A stretch of DNA of 64,000 bases from contig NZ_OZ245041.1 in NCBI RefSeq assembly GCF_965224175.1, positions 4,092,001-4,156,000 of the forward strand, in the 5' to 3' direction. Each line of letters begins with the position of its first letter. The stretch's first letter is position 1. Position numbers and translations under genes: made by a program. Source of the DNA: Kordia sp965224175. GTDB taxonomy: Bacteria; Bacteroidota; Bacteroidia; Flavobacteriales; Flavobacteriaceae. Below, piece after piece: positions 1 to 8,066 of the stretch. Under the pieces are notes generated by a model. The model was not told the DNA's origin. It did no database searches and saw only the letters and a list, made by a program, of their open reading frames with translations.

Positions 1-275
1 ATGCAAGTTACGGAAGTAATATTTATATTGACAATGATAATAGAACTGGTGACACAGGTGTTGAATTATTACAAGGAAACAAAACAAATGTACTTATAGG
101 AGACTTAAATGTTGGGTATATTGTCAATCCGAAAACCAATCTAAAAATCTTTGCAAACCTTACTTACAGAAGCTTCAACCCTGATGCGAATACGCTAGTT
201 GATTTTAAAGAAAATACTACTTGGATTAACTTTGGAATAAGAACAGATATTTTTAACTGGTATTTTGATTTTTAA
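1..275 (+). CDS. C-terminal end of an outer-membrane beta-barrel protein (partial)
   Basis: The open frame enters from the left edge (first full codon at base 3) and stops at 273-275, giving about 90 residues. The residues alternate polar and hydrophobic, with a tight-turn segment (VNPKTN) between two strands, and the chain ends in an aromatic-rich strand finishing in NWYFDF. A terminal Phe on the last strand is the usual signal for BAM-dependent insertion of outer-membrane barrels. The missing N-terminus prevents a family call. A gliding-motility barrel of the RemB type is one possibility, but I cannot show it. Confidence 0.55.
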   Translation, partial: ASYGSNIYIDNDNRTGDTGVELLQGNKTNVLIGDLNVGYIVNPKTNLKIFANLTYRSFNPDANTLVDFKENTTWINFGIRTDIFNWYFDF

Positions 276-376
276 CAGCAATATGTCATTTTTTTTTATA
301 AATTTGTTAAACAGCCTCGATAATTATAACCAACCAGCAAGATATCTTTCTTGTATACCCAAACCTATTAGTAAAA

Positions 377-580
377 ATGATTAAGCCGTTTTTCGTTTTT
401 TTATTAATTATACCTTTTATCTATTTAGGATACAAATCACTTGACTTATCAGTTTACAAAAGGACTAGAAGATCAAATTACATGGTAAAAGAATACCCAG
501 TATTTCTACTGGGCTGTGTGTTTTTTGTAATTGCGGGAGTGATTATTATAAACTTTAGAAATTTATTGGGCTTTTTGTAA
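377..580 (+). CDS. small two-helix membrane protein, unknown function
   Basis: 67 residues starting at an ATG about 100 bases after the preceding barrel gene. Two hydrophobic segments (about residues 3-19 and 42-62) flank a basic loop (YKRTRRSNY), so a small inner-membrane protein with a cytoplasmic or periplasmic basic loop is likely. Its stop lies inside the last codons of the convergent metallo-hydrolase gene, with an 18-base tail-to-tail overlap. No family is recognised. The composition looks like a real membrane protein rather than a chance frame, but the call rests on that alone. Confidence 0.5.
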   Translation: MIKPFFVFLLIIPFIYLGYKSLDLSVYKRTRRSNYMVKEYPVFLLGCVFFVIAGVIIINFRNLLGFL

Positions 581-1465
581 GCTTCTGTAGAAAGTTTTTC
601 TTAAAACTTCTCCGGAAATAAACCAATCACCGTAACCTAAATCATCATATTTTTTAGTAAGAGAAGTGTTTTTTGTCACTTCTTCTTCCAATTTACCTGC
701 GCTGATTTCAGTAATAATATTCTTTTCAATGTCTTCAAGCATCTCTACATATGCTTGCAACTCAGCTTTTGTAGAAAGGCTTCTGTGTCCGGGAATTACT
801 TTTGTATCATCATTAATCAATAATAGAGCTTTTTTAATAGCTACAATATACCCTTGTGTGCTTCCGCCAGAATTTAAATCAATGAATGGATATTTTCCTT
901 GAAAATAAGTATCTCCCATGTGTAATACGTTACTTTTTGTAAAATATACCATGGCGTCACCATCTGTATGCGCTTCGTGTACATGGAAAATAAAAATACT
1001 TTCTCTATTAAAATGAAAAGAAACATCTTTTGAAAATGTAACAACGGGCAATGCTTCTTTTGGCGAAGCAGGAGTTGTTCTGTTGCGATCTTTATTAAAC
1101 TGTTCTATACTCATGCGTTTTCTTACATTTTCATGAGCTACAATAACGGCGCCTTCTTGTTGCATATTTTCATTTCCACCTGTATGATCACCATGCCAAT
1201 GTGTATTTATTAAAAACTTTACAGGTTTATCTGTAACAGATTGAATAGCTTTTAAAATTTTTGGAGTTAAATGAGCAAATTGATCATCAATCATAAAAAC
1301 ACCATCTTCTCCAACGGAAATGGCAATATTTCCGCCTTGTCCGATGAGCATATATACATTATCTGTTACTTTATTTACTTTAATTTGAACTTCTTTTTTT
1401 TGAGCAAAACCGTTAGAGGTAGCTAAAAAGAAAATAAGAGATAATGTAATTTGTATAAATTTCAT
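563..1465 (-). CDS. secreted metallo-beta-lactamase-fold hydrolase
   Basis: 300 residues with a clear signal peptide (cleavage after ...SNGFAQ, about residue 22). The zinc motif of the MBL fold is intact: THWHGDH places His89, His91, Asp93 and His94. Further metal ligands are likely the His in EAHTDGD (near 166), the Asp in GDTYF (near 184) and the His of PGH (near 227). The protein should therefore be a periplasmic di-zinc hydrolase. The fold covers beta-lactamases, lactonases, glyoxalase II and others. Subclass B3 lactamases share the HxHxDH pattern, but the substrate cannot be read from sequence. It is transcribed alone, convergent with the small upstream gene. Confidence 0.88.
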   Translation of the reverse strand: MKFIQITLSLIFFLATSNGFAQKKEVQIKVNKVTDNVYMLIGQGGNIAISVGEDGVFMIDDQFAHLTPKILKAIQSVTDKPVKFLINTHWHGDHTGGNENMQQEGAVIVAHENVRKRMSIEQFNKDRNRTTPASPKEALPVVTFSKDVSFHFNRESIFIFHVHEAHTDGDAMVYFTKSNVLHMGDTYFQGKYPFIDLNSGGSTQGYIVAIKKALLLINDDTKVIPGHRSLSTKAELQAYVEMLEDIEKNIITEISAGKLEEEVTKNTSLTKKYDDLGYGDWFISGEVLRKTFYRSLQKAQ

Positions 1466-1572
1466 AAGATTTTATTTTAGACAATAGTCGTTAAAAAATA
1501 AGCTTCCTTTCCAAAGATAGAAATAGAAAAACAATAAGTATTTAGAAAAGCTATAAAACTATTTGAAAATCA

Positions 1573-1603
1573 TTGCGTACAATGTATTTGTACTCTATCT
1601 TTG
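1573..1603 (+). promoter_or_regulatory. promoter of the haem O synthase/oxidase operon
   Basis: TTG at 1573-1575, a 20-base spacer and TATCTTTG at 1596-1603 match the Bacteroidota -33/-7 consensus (TTG...TAnnTTTG). The ATG of cyoE follows 20 bases later, which also rules out the longer upstream TTG start. Confidence 0.75.
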
Positions 1604-1622
1604 CAAGAATTTAGCAAGGTTG

Positions 1623-2534
1623 ATGAAAACAGCATTGGATACACTTAAAAAAACATACACATTAGCTTCAATAATTGAAGACTTTAAACAACTTACCAAA
1701 GTTGGATTAGCACTTAGTGTGGTGTTTTCCTCTTTAGCAGGATATTTATTGGCAGTTGGCGCAGAAGGTTTCAATATAAAAATATTGTTATTGCTAGCAT
1801 TGGGCGGTTACTTTATGGTAGGAGCTTCCAATGCGTTCAATCAAATTATTGAGAAGGATTTAGATGCAAAAATGGATCGAACCAAAGATAGACCTGTAGC
1901 TTCAGGTCGTATGTCTGTTACAACAGCTTTCATCATTGCTTCACTATTCACGATTGCTGGAATTGCTATCCTCTACACAATCAATGCGAAAACTGCGATG
2001 TTTGGAGCAATTTCTATCTTCTTGTACACATGTGTATATACGCCATTAAAAACAATTACACCTTTAGCGGTATTTGTGGGTGCTTTGCCAGGAGCCATTC
2101 CTTTTATGTTAGGATGGGTTGCAGCGACAGGAAAATTTGGAATTGAGCCAGGGATACTATTTATGATACAATTCTTTTGGCAATTCCCTCATTTCTGGGC
2201 AATTGGCTGGTTCTTATTTGATGATTACAAAAAAGGCGGTTTCTTTATGTTGCCAACAGGTAAAAAAAATAAAGCAACTGCATTACAAATAATAATGTAC
2301 ACGGTTTGGCTAATTTTAATTTCGATATTTCCAGTTTCAGGACTTACGGGTGAATTAAAATTGTCAATAGTCTCAGCAATATTAATATTCTTAACAGGAA
2401 TGGGATTGTTATACTATGGAATTCGATTATACAGAAACATGGATAATAAATCTGCGAAAGCATTAATGTTAGCTAGCGTAGGATATATAACATTAATTCA
2501 AGTATTATTCGTTATTGATAAATTTTTACAATAA
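1623..2534 (+). CDS. cyoE: protoheme IX farnesyltransferase (haem O synthase)
   Basis: 303 residues from the ATG at 1623. The frame is open back to a TTG at 1563, but that lies upstream of the promoter. The enzyme prenylates haem B to haem O, the first step to the haem of aa3/caa3 oxidases, in the inner membrane. Both UbiA-family aspartate-rich motifs are visible: NAFNQIIEKDLDAKMDRT near residues 70-87, and the family-typical WQFPHFWAIGW followed by DDYKKGG in the second half. About nine hydrophobic helices are present, and the length is normal. It is the first gene of an oxidase operon, 3 bases before the next gene. Confidence 0.95.
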   Translation: MKTALDTLKKTYTLASIIEDFKQLTKVGLALSVVFSSLAGYLLAVGAEGFNIKILLLLALGGYFMVGASNAFNQIIEKDLDAKMDRTKDRPVASGRMSVTTAFIIASLFTIAGIAILYTINAKTAMFGAISIFLYTCVYTPLKTITPLAVFVGALPGAIPFMLGWVAATGKFGIEPGILFMIQFFWQFPHFWAIGWFLFDDYKKGGFFMLPTGKKNKATALQIIMYTVWLILISIFPVSGLTGELKLSIVSAILIFLTGMGLLYYGIRLYRNMDNKSAKALMLASVGYITLIQVLFVIDKFLQ

Positions 2535-2537
2535 ACT

Positions 2538-3119
2538 ATGGATTTAACGCAAGGAACATTTCAAGAAAAGCGAGCAAGGTCAAGGAAAATGATGTTGTTG
2601 TTTGCAATGATAAGTATGTTTATGATGTTTGCAGGATTAACGAGTGCTTACATTGTAAGTCAAGAACGTCCAGATTGGTTAGATACTTTCGAAATGCCTA
2701 TAGCATTTCTATACAGTACCATAGCTATTATAGCTAGTAGTGTTACCTTTCACTTAGCAAAAGTTGCTATTCAAAAAGGACAGCGTTCTAGTACAACGTT
2801 GTATTTGCTAACTACATTAGCATTGGGAATTATATTTGTAATTTTACAATTTGAAGGATTCAACCAAATCATAGAGACAGGTTATTATTTTACAGGAAAA
2901 GAAAGTACAGTGACAACTTCTTTCTTGTATATTGTAGTTGTTACACATTTACTGCACTTAGCTGCTGGTATTTTAGTGTTATTGGTTGTAATTTATAATC
3001 ATTTTAAACAAAAGTATAAACAAGGGCAAACACTTGGTTTAGAACTAGGTGCAATGTTCTGGCATTTCCTAGATATTCTGTGGGTCTTCTTGTTTTTATT
3101 TTTATATTTCTTAAGATAA
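2538..3119 (+). CDS. cytochrome c oxidase subunit III-type protein (short form)
   Basis: 193 residues with five predicted membrane helices. The family signature at the end (HLLHLAAG ... FWHFLDILWVFLFLFLYF) is that of haem-copper oxidase subunit III. The start lies 3 bases after cyoE, so the two are almost certainly co-translated. Flavobacteria commonly encode two subunit III-like proteins in a row, this shorter one first. Which of the two sits in the mature caa3-type complex cannot be read from here. Subunits I and II are not in the window. Confidence 0.9.
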   Translation: MDLTQGTFQEKRARSRKMMLLFAMISMFMMFAGLTSAYIVSQERPDWLDTFEMPIAFLYSTIAIIASSVTFHLAKVAIQKGQRSSTTLYLLTTLALGIIFVILQFEGFNQIIETGYYFTGKESTVTTSFLYIVVVTHLLHLAAGILVLLVVIYNHFKQKYKQGQTLGLELGAMFWHFLDILWVFLFLFLYFLR

Positions 3120-3165
3120 GAAAAAAACGTAAATTTGAACAATTTTTTAAAAATGTATACTTTTT

Positions 3166-4251
3166 ATGGAAGCTACTGTTTCAAATACAGGTACAGAAGG
3201 TAAAGTTTGGGGAGGCGGAAATAAGCCGCTTGGCGCCAGCTATGGAAAAATGATGATGTGGTTCTTCATTTTATCTGATGCACTAACATTCTCAGGATTT
3301 TTAGCGGCATACGGATTCTCAAGATTTAAATTCATTGATTCATGGCCGATAGCCGATGAAGTGTATAATCACTTCCCAGGTTCACACGGAGACAATCCAA
3401 TGTATTTCGTTGCCTTAATGACGTTTATATTAATTGCTTCTTCGGTAACTATGGTACTAGCCGTAGACGCTGGACATCACATGAACAAGAAGAAAGTAAC
3501 TTTTTACATGTTCCTTACTATTATTGGTGGAGCAATCTTCTTAGGATCTCAAGCTTGGGAGTGGACAAACTTTATCAAAGGTTCTTACGGAGCTTTAGAA
3601 ACAAAAGGAGGTCAAATTCTTCAATTTGTAGATTCAAAGCATAAAGATACACATGATAAATATCTTCGTGTTTCTGTAGAAGACTTTACAACAGCTTCTC
3701 ACAAAGAAAGAGTACAACACGAAAGTAGAAAAGGTCTTTGGTTTGTATCTGAGCCAGCATTACCAGCATACTCTGTTCAAGATGTAGTAACTGGATTCAA
3801 TGCAAAACCAAACTTAGCTGTTAGAACTCAGGAATTAATGCCAAACATTGAGCGATTAAAAGTTTCAGGTGATCCTGCAGATGCAGCAAAGGCAGCACGT
3901 TTTGAAAGTAAATATATAAATGCAGATCAAACAGGCCAAAAAGGTGTGCTAACTAGAGCAGAATCCGTTAAAGCATTAAAAGATGCTATTGTATATGTAA
4001 AAGGAGCAAACCTTATTCACAATGAATACGGAAACAGATTATTCGCAGATTTCTTCTTCTTCATTACAGGATTCCACGGATTCCACGTATTCTCAGGAGT
4101 AGTAATCAACGTTATTATTTTCTTCAATGTAATCTTAGGAACATACGAAAGAAGAAAGAATAATTATGAAATGGTAGAGAAAGTTGGACTATACTGGCAC
4201 TTTGTCGATTTAGTTTGGGTATTCGTATTTACATTCTTCTACCTAGTTTAA
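3166..4251 (+). CDS. cytochrome c oxidase subunit III with a large hydrophilic insertion
   Basis: 361 residues. Residues 28-130 hold three helices and residues 290-361 hold two more, ending in the same subunit III signature as its neighbour (GLYWHFVDLVWVFVFTFFYL). Between them, about residues 141-285, lies a soluble, charged stretch absent from the 193-residue paralogue just upstream. The reading frame is clean, so this is a real domain insertion and not an error. It would face one side of the membrane next to the conserved helices. It is part of the cyoE operon and is followed by subunit IV after 33 bases. Confidence 0.9.
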   Translation: MEATVSNTGTEGKVWGGGNKPLGASYGKMMMWFFILSDALTFSGFLAAYGFSRFKFIDSWPIADEVYNHFPGSHGDNPMYFVALMTFILIASSVTMVLAVDAGHHMNKKKVTFYMFLTIIGGAIFLGSQAWEWTNFIKGSYGALETKGGQILQFVDSKHKDTHDKYLRVSVEDFTTASHKERVQHESRKGLWFVSEPALPAYSVQDVVTGFNAKPNLAVRTQELMPNIERLKVSGDPADAAKAARFESKYINADQTGQKGVLTRAESVKALKDAIVYVKGANLIHNEYGNRLFADFFFFITGFHGFHVFSGVVINVIIFFNVILGTYERRKNNYEMVEKVGLYWHFVDLVWVFVFTFFYLV

Positions 4252-4284
4252 TTTTTTAAAAAGTAAGAGCATCATCATAATATC

Positions 4285-4674
4285 ATGGGACACGATAACA
4301 CACATAAATTAGCAATATTTAGAGGAACGTTAAAGTTCAAATCAAACGTTCAAAAAATTTGGGGCGTATTGATCTTCTTATCTATTGTAACGATTATTGA
4401 GGTAGGATTAGGTATTGTAAAGCCAGCATTTCTTATTGAAAACTATTTCATTGGGATGAAATATCTTAACTGGATATTTATTATCTTAACCTTAGTTAAA
4501 GCATATTATATCGCTTGGGACTTTATGCACTTGCGCGATGAAAAGAGTTCATTAAGAAGAGCTATTGTTTGGACAGGAATCTTCTTAATATGCTACTTAA
4601 TGTTCATCTTATTACAAGAAGGAACATACATCGAAGGTGTAAAAGCAAACGGATACATAAAGTGGAATTTTTAA
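4285..4674 (+). CDS. cytochrome c oxidase subunit IV family protein
   Basis: 129 residues with three membrane helices (about 24-45, 57-77, 92-112) and a conserved charged loop (HLRDEKSSLRR) between helices 2 and 3, as in the small subunit IV (CtaF/CyoD-like) of bacterial caa3 oxidases. This subunit is thought to stabilise the oxidase rather than to carry cofactors. It is the last gene of the operon: a strong hairpin terminator follows 24 bases after the stop. Confidence 0.85.
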   Translation: MGHDNTHKLAIFRGTLKFKSNVQKIWGVLIFLSIVTIIEVGLGIVKPAFLIENYFIGMKYLNWIFIILTLVKAYYIAWDFMHLRDEKSSLRRAIVWTGIFLICYLMFILLQEGTYIEGVKANGYIKWNF

Positions 4675-4698
4675 AATGACACAAACAATATAAATAGA

Positions 4699-4726
4699 AG
4701 CGATGCAATAATGTATCGCTTTTTTT
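4699..4726 (+). terminator. intrinsic terminator of the oxidase operon
   Basis: Stem 4699-4707 with 4712-4720 (AGCGATGCA against TGTATCGCT, one G-T pair), 4-base loop, then a run of T. Confidence 0.85.
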
Positions 4727-5052
4727 ATGTTTAAAAATGAATAAAATGAGTCGCCACGTGAGAAAAAGTTTCTTGAAACTATTTTAGTTCAATCTATTGA
4801 AAAATTATAAAATTAATTCACGTGATAATGTAAAAAAATGAAATATTATAGCGTTAAATAGCGAATCGATTTTTATTTTTGTAATCGCAAAATTATTGTA
4901 AAATATGTCATTAAAAATGAGGCGTTTTGTAGTCTTGAAATGACTAATGACAAACATTAAATATTCTGTAAAACAGATTGTTTCGTATACTCAGTTAAAC
5001 CGAAAATAGTGCGACTGTTTTTTACAGGATAAAAAAATAATACAAAGAACAC
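4727..5052. other. intergenic region without a gene
   Basis: About 325 bases between the oxidase operon terminator and the assembly genes. It is very AT-rich. It contains a TATTTTTG (-7-like) at 4874-4881 without a convincing -33 TTG, a small perfect hairpin (AGTTTC TT GAAACT, 4767-4780), and two CACGTG hexamers. No open frame longer than about 20 codons looks real. It presumably holds the promoter of the 5053 gene. Confidence 0.5.
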
Positions 5053-5763
5053 ATGGGAAAGAAGATCATTTTAGCAATATTATTCTTGTTGCCAGTATCA
5101 ATAGTCTTAATCCTTCTTTTTACTACACATAATTATACGCCACTTCCAGTGATTAAAATGAATGTGTCTGAACTTGTAAATTATGATTCATTAGAAGGTA
5201 AAGATACGATTCAATTTGATCGTAAAATTACAATTCTTGGCTTTTTAGGAAGTAATGTAAAAGATAGAAAGATCAATGTTTTAAACTTAAATCAAAAAAT
5301 ATACAAGCGTTTTAGTGGTTTCAAACATTTTCAATTGGTAATGTTGGTAACGCCAGGACAACAAGAAGAAATCAAAGATTTGAAGTTTCAAATAAGTCGT
5401 TTTGCAGACGAACTAAAATCATGGAATTTCCTAGAAGTAGAAGAAAGAGAGTTGCAAAGAATCTTTGAAGGATTAGATTCTCCTTTAATATTAGACAACA
5501 ATTCAAGTTCAGAATATGTATATATCATAGACAAGGACAAAAACTTACGCGGACGTTTTGATGACAGATCTAAAGTAGAAGTGCGAGAAGAGGCTGAGCC
5601 TTATATGTTATATGGTTATAACACAACCATTATATCGGAATTATCAGGAAAAATGACAGACGATATTCGTATTCTATTCGAAGAATACAGAGGGAAATCT
5701 AAAAATGCACAATCGCAAGATCGAAGAAAAGAAGTCATAGAAGTTGACAAAAAAGAAAAATAA
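5053..5763 (+). CDS. membrane-anchored thioredoxin-like protein next to SCO
   Basis: 236 residues: an N-terminal membrane anchor (about 5-24), then a soluble domain. The segment EYVYIIDKDKNLRGRFDDR near residue 155 is the strand-turn-strand typical of SCO/thioredoxin-like proteins (compare FALIDKNGFIRSR in the next gene). The position of the catalytic Cys pair has no Cys, so it cannot act as a thiol oxidoreductase. The charged C-terminal tail runs to the stop, 1 base before the SCO ATG. A helper in copper-site assembly is the natural inference from context, but no family name is claimed. Confidence 0.65.
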   Translation: MGKKIILAILFLLPVSIVLILLFTTHNYTPLPVIKMNVSELVNYDSLEGKDTIQFDRKITILGFLGSNVKDRKINVLNLNQKIYKRFSGFKHFQLVMLVTPGQQEEIKDLKFQISRFADELKSWNFLEVEERELQRIFEGLDSPLILDNNSSSEYVYIIDKDKNLRGRFDDRSKVEVREEAEPYMLYGYNTTIISELSGKMTDDIRILFEEYRGKSKNAQSQDRRKEVIEVDKKEK

Positions 5764-5764
5764 C

Positions 5765-6466
5765 ATGAAAAAAAATTATTCATACATAGGAATTGCTTTC
5801 ATCATTTTAGTTTTTGGAATCATTTTTATTCCTAGAATCGTGGAGAAAATAAAAGGAGATTCAATAGTCGAAAAAGACCGAATGAATATTCAAGGTAAAG
5901 AGCGCAATAAAAAACTACTTTACCTCAAAATTAATGGAAAAGCTCGAAGTGTTCCTGAGTTTCTATTTACAAATCAAGACAGTCTGGAAATTTCGAATGC
6001 TGATTTTAAAGGAAAAGTAACCGTAATGGAATTTTTCTTTACAACTTGTCCAACGATTTGTCCAGTAATGAATAGTAATATGCGAACACTGGATGAGGAA
6101 TTTCATGAAAGAGATGATTTTGCGATAGCTTCCTTTACAATTGATCCAAAAACGGATACACCAAAAGTATTAAAACAATATGCAGAACGATACGGTGTAC
6201 AATCGTTAAACTGGCATTTTTTAACGGGAGATATAGAAAAAATACACCATCTCTCAAATACAGGATTTAATATTTTTGCAGGAATCAATCCTGATGTGGC
6301 TGGAGGATTTGAACATCAAGGATATTTTGCGCTAATAGATAAAAACGGATTCATTCGTTCACGTAAAGATAATCATGGAAATCCTAAAATATATTACCAA
6401 GGAACAGACCCGAAAGAAGTGGCAATGTTAAAAGAAGACATTAAAAATTTATTAGAAGAAGAATAA
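5765..6466 (+). CDS. SCO1/SenC-family copper chaperone for cytochrome oxidase
   Basis: 233 residues from the ATG at 5765; a TTG 21 bases upstream is inside the previous gene and unlikely. There is one N-terminal membrane anchor, then the SCO thioredoxin fold with the copper-binding CxxxC (TTCPTICP, Cys95 and Cys99) and the distal His184 (FEHQGYFALI). These three residues bind copper for delivery to the CuA site of oxidase subunit II on the periplasmic side. The position between a thioredoxin-like partner and DUF420, just after the oxidase genes, fits that role. Confidence 0.93.
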   Translation: MKKNYSYIGIAFIILVFGIIFIPRIVEKIKGDSIVEKDRMNIQGKERNKKLLYLKINGKARSVPEFLFTNQDSLEISNADFKGKVTVMEFFFTTCPTICPVMNSNMRTLDEEFHERDDFAIASFTIDPKTDTPKVLKQYAERYGVQSLNWHFLTGDIEKIHHLSNTGFNIFAGINPDVAGGFEHQGYFALIDKNGFIRSRKDNHGNPKIYYQGTDPKEVAMLKEDIKNLLEEE

Positions 6467-6476
6467 AGACTGCCTT

Positions 6477-7004
6477 ATGGAAGCGACAAACGATATTGAA
6501 AAAAAATACAGAAAGTGGATTATCATTTTATCAATAGCAATCCCTTTAGTAGTAGCTGTTTTATTTGGAGTAAAATTAGAAGGTGTAAAGCCACTTAAGT
6601 TTTTACCACCAATTTATGCAACAATCAATGGAATTACAGCAGTTGTGCTAATAGCAGCAGTTGTAGCTGTTAAAAACAAAAAAATCAAGTTGCATGAAAC
6701 GTTAATGAAAATATGTATTGGACTTTCAGTAGCATTTTTAGGGATGTATGTGGCGTATCATATGACTTCTGAGTCTACAAAATTTGGAGGTGAAGGAATT
6801 ATAAAAGGAGTATACTTATTTATCCTTATAACACATATCGTACTAAGTATAGCAATCATTCCTTTGGTGTTAATAACCTATGTGAAAGCCTTAGCAAAGC
6901 GATTTGATAAGCATAAAAAAATTGCAAAACTTACTTTTCCTGTTTGGTTGTATGTAGCTATAACTGGTGTAATTGTCTATCTAATGATTTCACCATATTA
7001 CTAA
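6477..7004 (+). CDS. DUF420 membrane protein (CtaM-like)
   Basis: 175 residues with five hydrophobic helices and the DUF420 pattern of conserved His in and near membrane segments (IKLHETLMK, MYVAYHMTSE, ILITHIVLS, KRFDKHKKIAKLTFPVWLYVAITG). Members of this family (YozB/CtaM of Firmicutes) are needed to make active caa3 oxidase. The same role is inferred here from the operon. The start is 10 bases after the SCO stop. Confidence 0.85.
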   Translation: MEATNDIEKKYRKWIIILSIAIPLVVAVLFGVKLEGVKPLKFLPPIYATINGITAVVLIAAVVAVKNKKIKLHETLMKICIGLSVAFLGMYVAYHMTSESTKFGGEGIIKGVYLFILITHIVLSIAIIPLVLITYVKALAKRFDKHKKIAKLTFPVWLYVAITGVIVYLMISPYY

Positions 7005-7014
7005 TTTCAAAGCA

Positions 7015-7245
7015 ATGAAAACAAAATATATCATCCTAATTATATTATTGCTAAGTGTTGTGTCGCTAGAAGCACAATGTGCTATGTGTAGAGCTGTGTT
7101 AGAATCAGATTCAGATCCTTCGCAGGCAAGAGGTGTCAATAACGGAATTGTATATCTTATGGCAATCCCATATATTTTAGTGGCAATTACAGGTTTTTTT
7201 ATCTACAAAACCTTCAACAAAAAACCGAAGACAAAAAAAATATAA
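7015..7245 (+). CDS. small secreted/membrane protein with CxxC, oxidase-cluster end
   Basis: 76 residues: signal peptide (to about residue 20, ...SLEAQ), a CAMC motif immediately after it, a short polar stretch and one membrane helix (about 45-66) with a basic C-terminus. The Cys pair right after the signal peptide would sit at the periplasmic membrane face. It starts 10 bases after the DUF420 gene and closes the assembly cluster, so a metal or thiol role in oxidase maturation is possible, but it is inferred only from position. Confidence 0.7.
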   Translation: MKTKYIILIILLLSVVSLEAQCAMCRAVLESDSDPSQARGVNNGIVYLMAIPYILVAITGFFIYKTFNKKPKTKKI

Positions 7246-7364
7246 TTTTTTTGTAACGAAATCATTCTTGGATAGTCTTATTACAAAATAAGATTAACAC
7301 AATATTAATAATGCTTGTAAATACAAATATGTAATATTGTTAAAAACTAATAACCTAACCAATT

Positions 7365-8066
7365 ATGATTCAGATTAAGGACTTGCATAAATCCTACCGT
7401 ATGGGAAGTAATCATCTTCACGTACTAAAAGGAATCAATCTTGATATAAATGAAGGAGAATTTGTTTCCATAATGGGTTCTTCGGGTTCAGGGAAATCTA
7501 CACTCCTAAACATTATTGGAATGCTCGATGAGGCAGATAAAGGTTCATACGACCTTGATAATGTTCCCATCAAAAACCTAAGTGAAAAGAAAGCGGCTAT
7601 ATATCGTAACAAATTCTTAGGATTCATCTTTCAATCATTCAACTTGATCAACTATAAAAATGCACAAGAAAATGTAGCATTGCCATTATATTATCAAGGA
7701 ATTTCAAGAAAAGTTAGAAAAGAAAAAGCATTATACTATTTAGAAAAAGTAGGTTTGGCAGATTGGGCGCATCACTTACCAAGTGAACTTTCTGGAGGGC
7801 AAAAACAACGTGTAGCCATTGCACGCGCACTTGCTTCAGAACCAAAGGTATTACTTGCCGATGAGCCAACAGGAGCTTTAGACACAAAAACTTCATATGA
7901 AGTAATGGATTTTCTTCAGGGAATTAATGACGAAGGAAAAACAATACTAGTCGTAACACACGAGCCAGATATTGCAGACATGACAAAGCGTATTGTAATG
8001 TTAAAAGATGGTGTGATAGAGCAAGATAAAGAAGTACAACAAATAAGAGCTTCTCAATATGTTTGA
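7365..8066 (+). CDS. ABC transporter ATPase, MacB/LolD class
   Basis: 233 residues. Walker A GSSGSGKST (residues 38-46), Q-loop (FQSFNL), signature LSGGQKQR, Walker B VLLADEPTGALD and H-loop (VTHEPD) are all present. The ALDxxT form of Walker B is typical of the MacB/LolD/FtsE class, which works by mechanotransmission and does not carry the substrate through the membrane. It energises the two FtsX-type permeases that follow; its last 8 bases overlap the first of them. In MacB the ATPase is fused to the permease, whereas here they are separate genes. Confidence 0.95.
   Translation: MIQIKDLHKSYRMGSNHLHVLKGINLDINEGEFVSIMGSSGSGKSTLLNIIGMLDEADKGSYDLDNVPIKNLSEKKAAIYRNKFLGFIFQSFNLINYKNAQENVALPLYYQGISRKVRKEKALYYLEKVGLADWAHHLPSELSGGQKQRVAIARALASEPKVLLADEPTGALDTKTSYEVMDFLQGINDEGKTILVVTHEPDIADMTKRIVMLKDGVIEQDKEVQQIRASQYV

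Noticed and set aside
4754..4825. Paired CACGTG hexamers as an operator
   Set aside because: They are about 65 bases apart, in AT-rich sequence, with no shared flanks and no promoter box beside them.
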